7,745 nucleotides of DNA from an uncultured Eubacteriales bacterium (lineage in GTDB: Bacteria > Bacillota > Clostridia > Christensenellales > Borkfalkiaceae): contig USOJ01000035.1 in NCBI GenBank assembly GCA_900556195.1, positions 1 to 7,745 of the forward strand. Reading direction: 5' to 3'. Positions 7,001 through 7,745 of the stretch are shown piece after piece. The notes under the pieces were generated by a model. It saw only the letters and a program-made list of their open reading frames with translations, searched no databases and was not told where the DNA came from. Position 1 is the stretch's first letter; each line of letters opens with the position of its first letter. Both the position numbers and the translations under genes were made by a program.

Positions 7001-7745
7001 TCGTAATCTCCTTTCAAAATCATGCGACTTTTACCGTTTTCTATTAAAAAATAATTGACGGGTCTTTCGCCTTCGCCGACGACGGATAAAAGATAATCGT
7101 CGATTTTAATGTAATTTATCTTACGTTCGTCAAACGAAGTCTTATTCGGAGCAAAACTTCCTTTTCCGTACGCTTTATACACGCTTTCTTTGCCCGTCCA
7201 ACTTTTTAACGTCGACAAGCAATCGGTCGTTTCGCAATTTATCTTTTTCGCGAACGCCTTGCAAAAACTTTCGTCTTCGCATTTTTTCGAAAACTTTGCG
7301 ATATTTTCTATATCGACGCCGCAAGCCGCGTCGGAAACGACGGCAACCGCCGCCTCGCCCGAATGCGACAAAGAAAAATAAAACTTATCCGCGACCCATT
7401 TGCCGTTCCTTTTAAGTCCGAATTTTACGTCTTTCAAATCAACCCGAAAAGAAGCGGCGGCAGCGTAAGTCAAAACGTTCCAGGTGAGCCTCTTTTCTTC
7501 AAGCAATTTCACGTTTTTTACGCGTTCAATCGATTTTCGTCTTATCGTTGGAACGAATTCCGCCTGCGGCGCGCTTTTATCGAGACATATATAAACGTCT
7601 AATCTCGGTCTTGCGTTCCATTTGCGACGAATTTCTTCTTCCTGCGCGCTTCTCTTTACTCCGAACGCGCACTCGTTGACGAAATGTTCGCAGTTGTTGT
7701 GGATAATATTATATCCGTCTTCGCCGAGCCTGTTTCTTGCGGCGG
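6991..7745 (-). CDS. LRAT/HRASLS-like domain fused to Sfp-type 4'-phosphopantetheinyl transferase (5' end outside window)
   Basis: The reading frame is open from the right edge to the TAA at 6993-6991, giving 250 visible residues. A GTG at 7512-7510 could be called as a start, but it lies inside the transferase domain, because typical Sfp N-terminal sequence (LDVYICLDK, then a basic helix) begins upstream near 7602. The first visible residues hold NNCEHFVNECAFGVKRSAQ (about 7698-7642), closely resembling the catalytic Cys motif of LRAT/HRASLS acyltransferases (NCEHFVNELRYG in the HRASLS group); the candidate Cys codon is 7692-7690. The transferase part keeps SLSHSGE (about 7374), GVDIE (7320-7306, metal-binding D and E) and WTGKESVYKAYGKG (from 7200). 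It should move phosphopantetheine from CoA to the Ser of a carrier protein in the cytoplasm. The LRAT part may transfer or hydrolyse lipid acyl groups; its upstream His residues are off the window. The stop overlaps the next gene by 10 bases. The transferase call is firm; the LRAT call rests on one strong motif. Confidence 0.88.
   Translation of the reverse strand, partial: AARNRLGEDGYNIIHNNCEHFVNECAFGVKRSAQEEEIRRKWNARPRLDVYICLDKSAPQAEFVPTIRRKSIERVKNVKLLEEKRLTWNVLTYAAAASFRVDLKDVKFGLKRNGKWVADKFYFSLSHSGEAAVAVVSDAACGVDIENIAKFSKKCEDESFCKAFAKKINCETTDCLSTLKSWTGKESVYKAYGKGSFAPNKTSFDERKINYIKIDDYLLSVVGEGERPVNYFLIENGKSRMILKGDYECV
7008..7014 (-). promoter_or_regulatory. Ribosome binding site fixing a GTG start
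   Basis: Minus-strand AAAGGAG followed by a 7-base spacer (ATTACGA) and GTG at 7000-6998. It is the best Shine-Dalgarno sequence near this gene, supports the GTG start of the hydrolase, and lies inside the 3' end of the upstream transferase gene, so the two are probably translationally coupled. Confidence 0.75.

Noticed and set aside
6991..7512. A free-standing 173-residue phosphopantetheinyl transferase starting at the GTG at 7512.
   Set aside because: The start would fall inside the conserved N-terminal region of the Sfp domain, no AGGAG-like site precedes it, and the frame remains open with recognisable protein sequence up to the window edge.

Overview
The window is one unbroken run of genes, all on the minus strand, so it reads from the right end to the left. 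Genes either overlap by 4-10 bases or are separated by at most about 36 bases. This is the layout of a single transcription unit that extends past both edges. No RNA gene, insertion sequence, CRISPR array or convincing promoter is visible. The fatty-acid kinase module (FakA plus a DegV/FakB protein), the GPH-type transporter with a zinc-ribbon tail and the AGGAG-type ribosome binding sites fit a low-to-moderate GC Gram-positive, most likely an anaerobic Clostridia lineage. That placement is inference from gene content and style, not from a marker gene.

Order along the transcript: (1) 7745-6991, the 3' part of a gene whose visible N-terminal piece is the end of an LRAT/HRASLS-like acyltransferase domain, joined in frame to a complete Sfp-type 4'-phosphopantetheinyl transferase; (2) 7000-6062, a membrane-anchored alpha/beta hydrolase with a normal Ser nucleophile; (3) 6069-5134, a DegV/FakB-type fatty-acid-binding protein; (4) 5097-3616, a GPH/MelB-type MFS transporter with a C-terminal zinc ribbon; (5) 3601-1898, FakA, the fatty-acid kinase; (6) 1901-954, a second membrane-anchored alpha/beta hydrolase, apparently a paralogue of (2), with Cys in the nucleophile position; (7) 961-107, a polysaccharide deacetylase without a signal peptide; (8) 97-1, the first 32 codons of an unidentified gene.

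The common thread is acyl chemistry. FakB presents a fatty acid to FakA, which makes acyl-phosphate for phospholipid or ACP-linked synthesis. The hydrolases and the LRAT domain are candidates for releasing or transferring acyl groups from lipids. The phosphopantetheinyl transferase would arm an acyl carrier protein. The GPH transporter belongs to the same broad fold group as the animal lysophosphatidylcholine carrier MFSD2A, so a lipid-like substrate is possible, although sugars are the default assumption. My working hypothesis is a lipid/fatty-acid scavenging or remodelling operon, perhaps linked to synthesis of an acylated envelope glycan. The sequence supports the parts list strongly and the combined function only by inference. 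The most unusual item is the LRAT-phosphopantetheinyl transferase fusion, which is easily missed because an internal GTG codon offers a false start inside the transferase domain.
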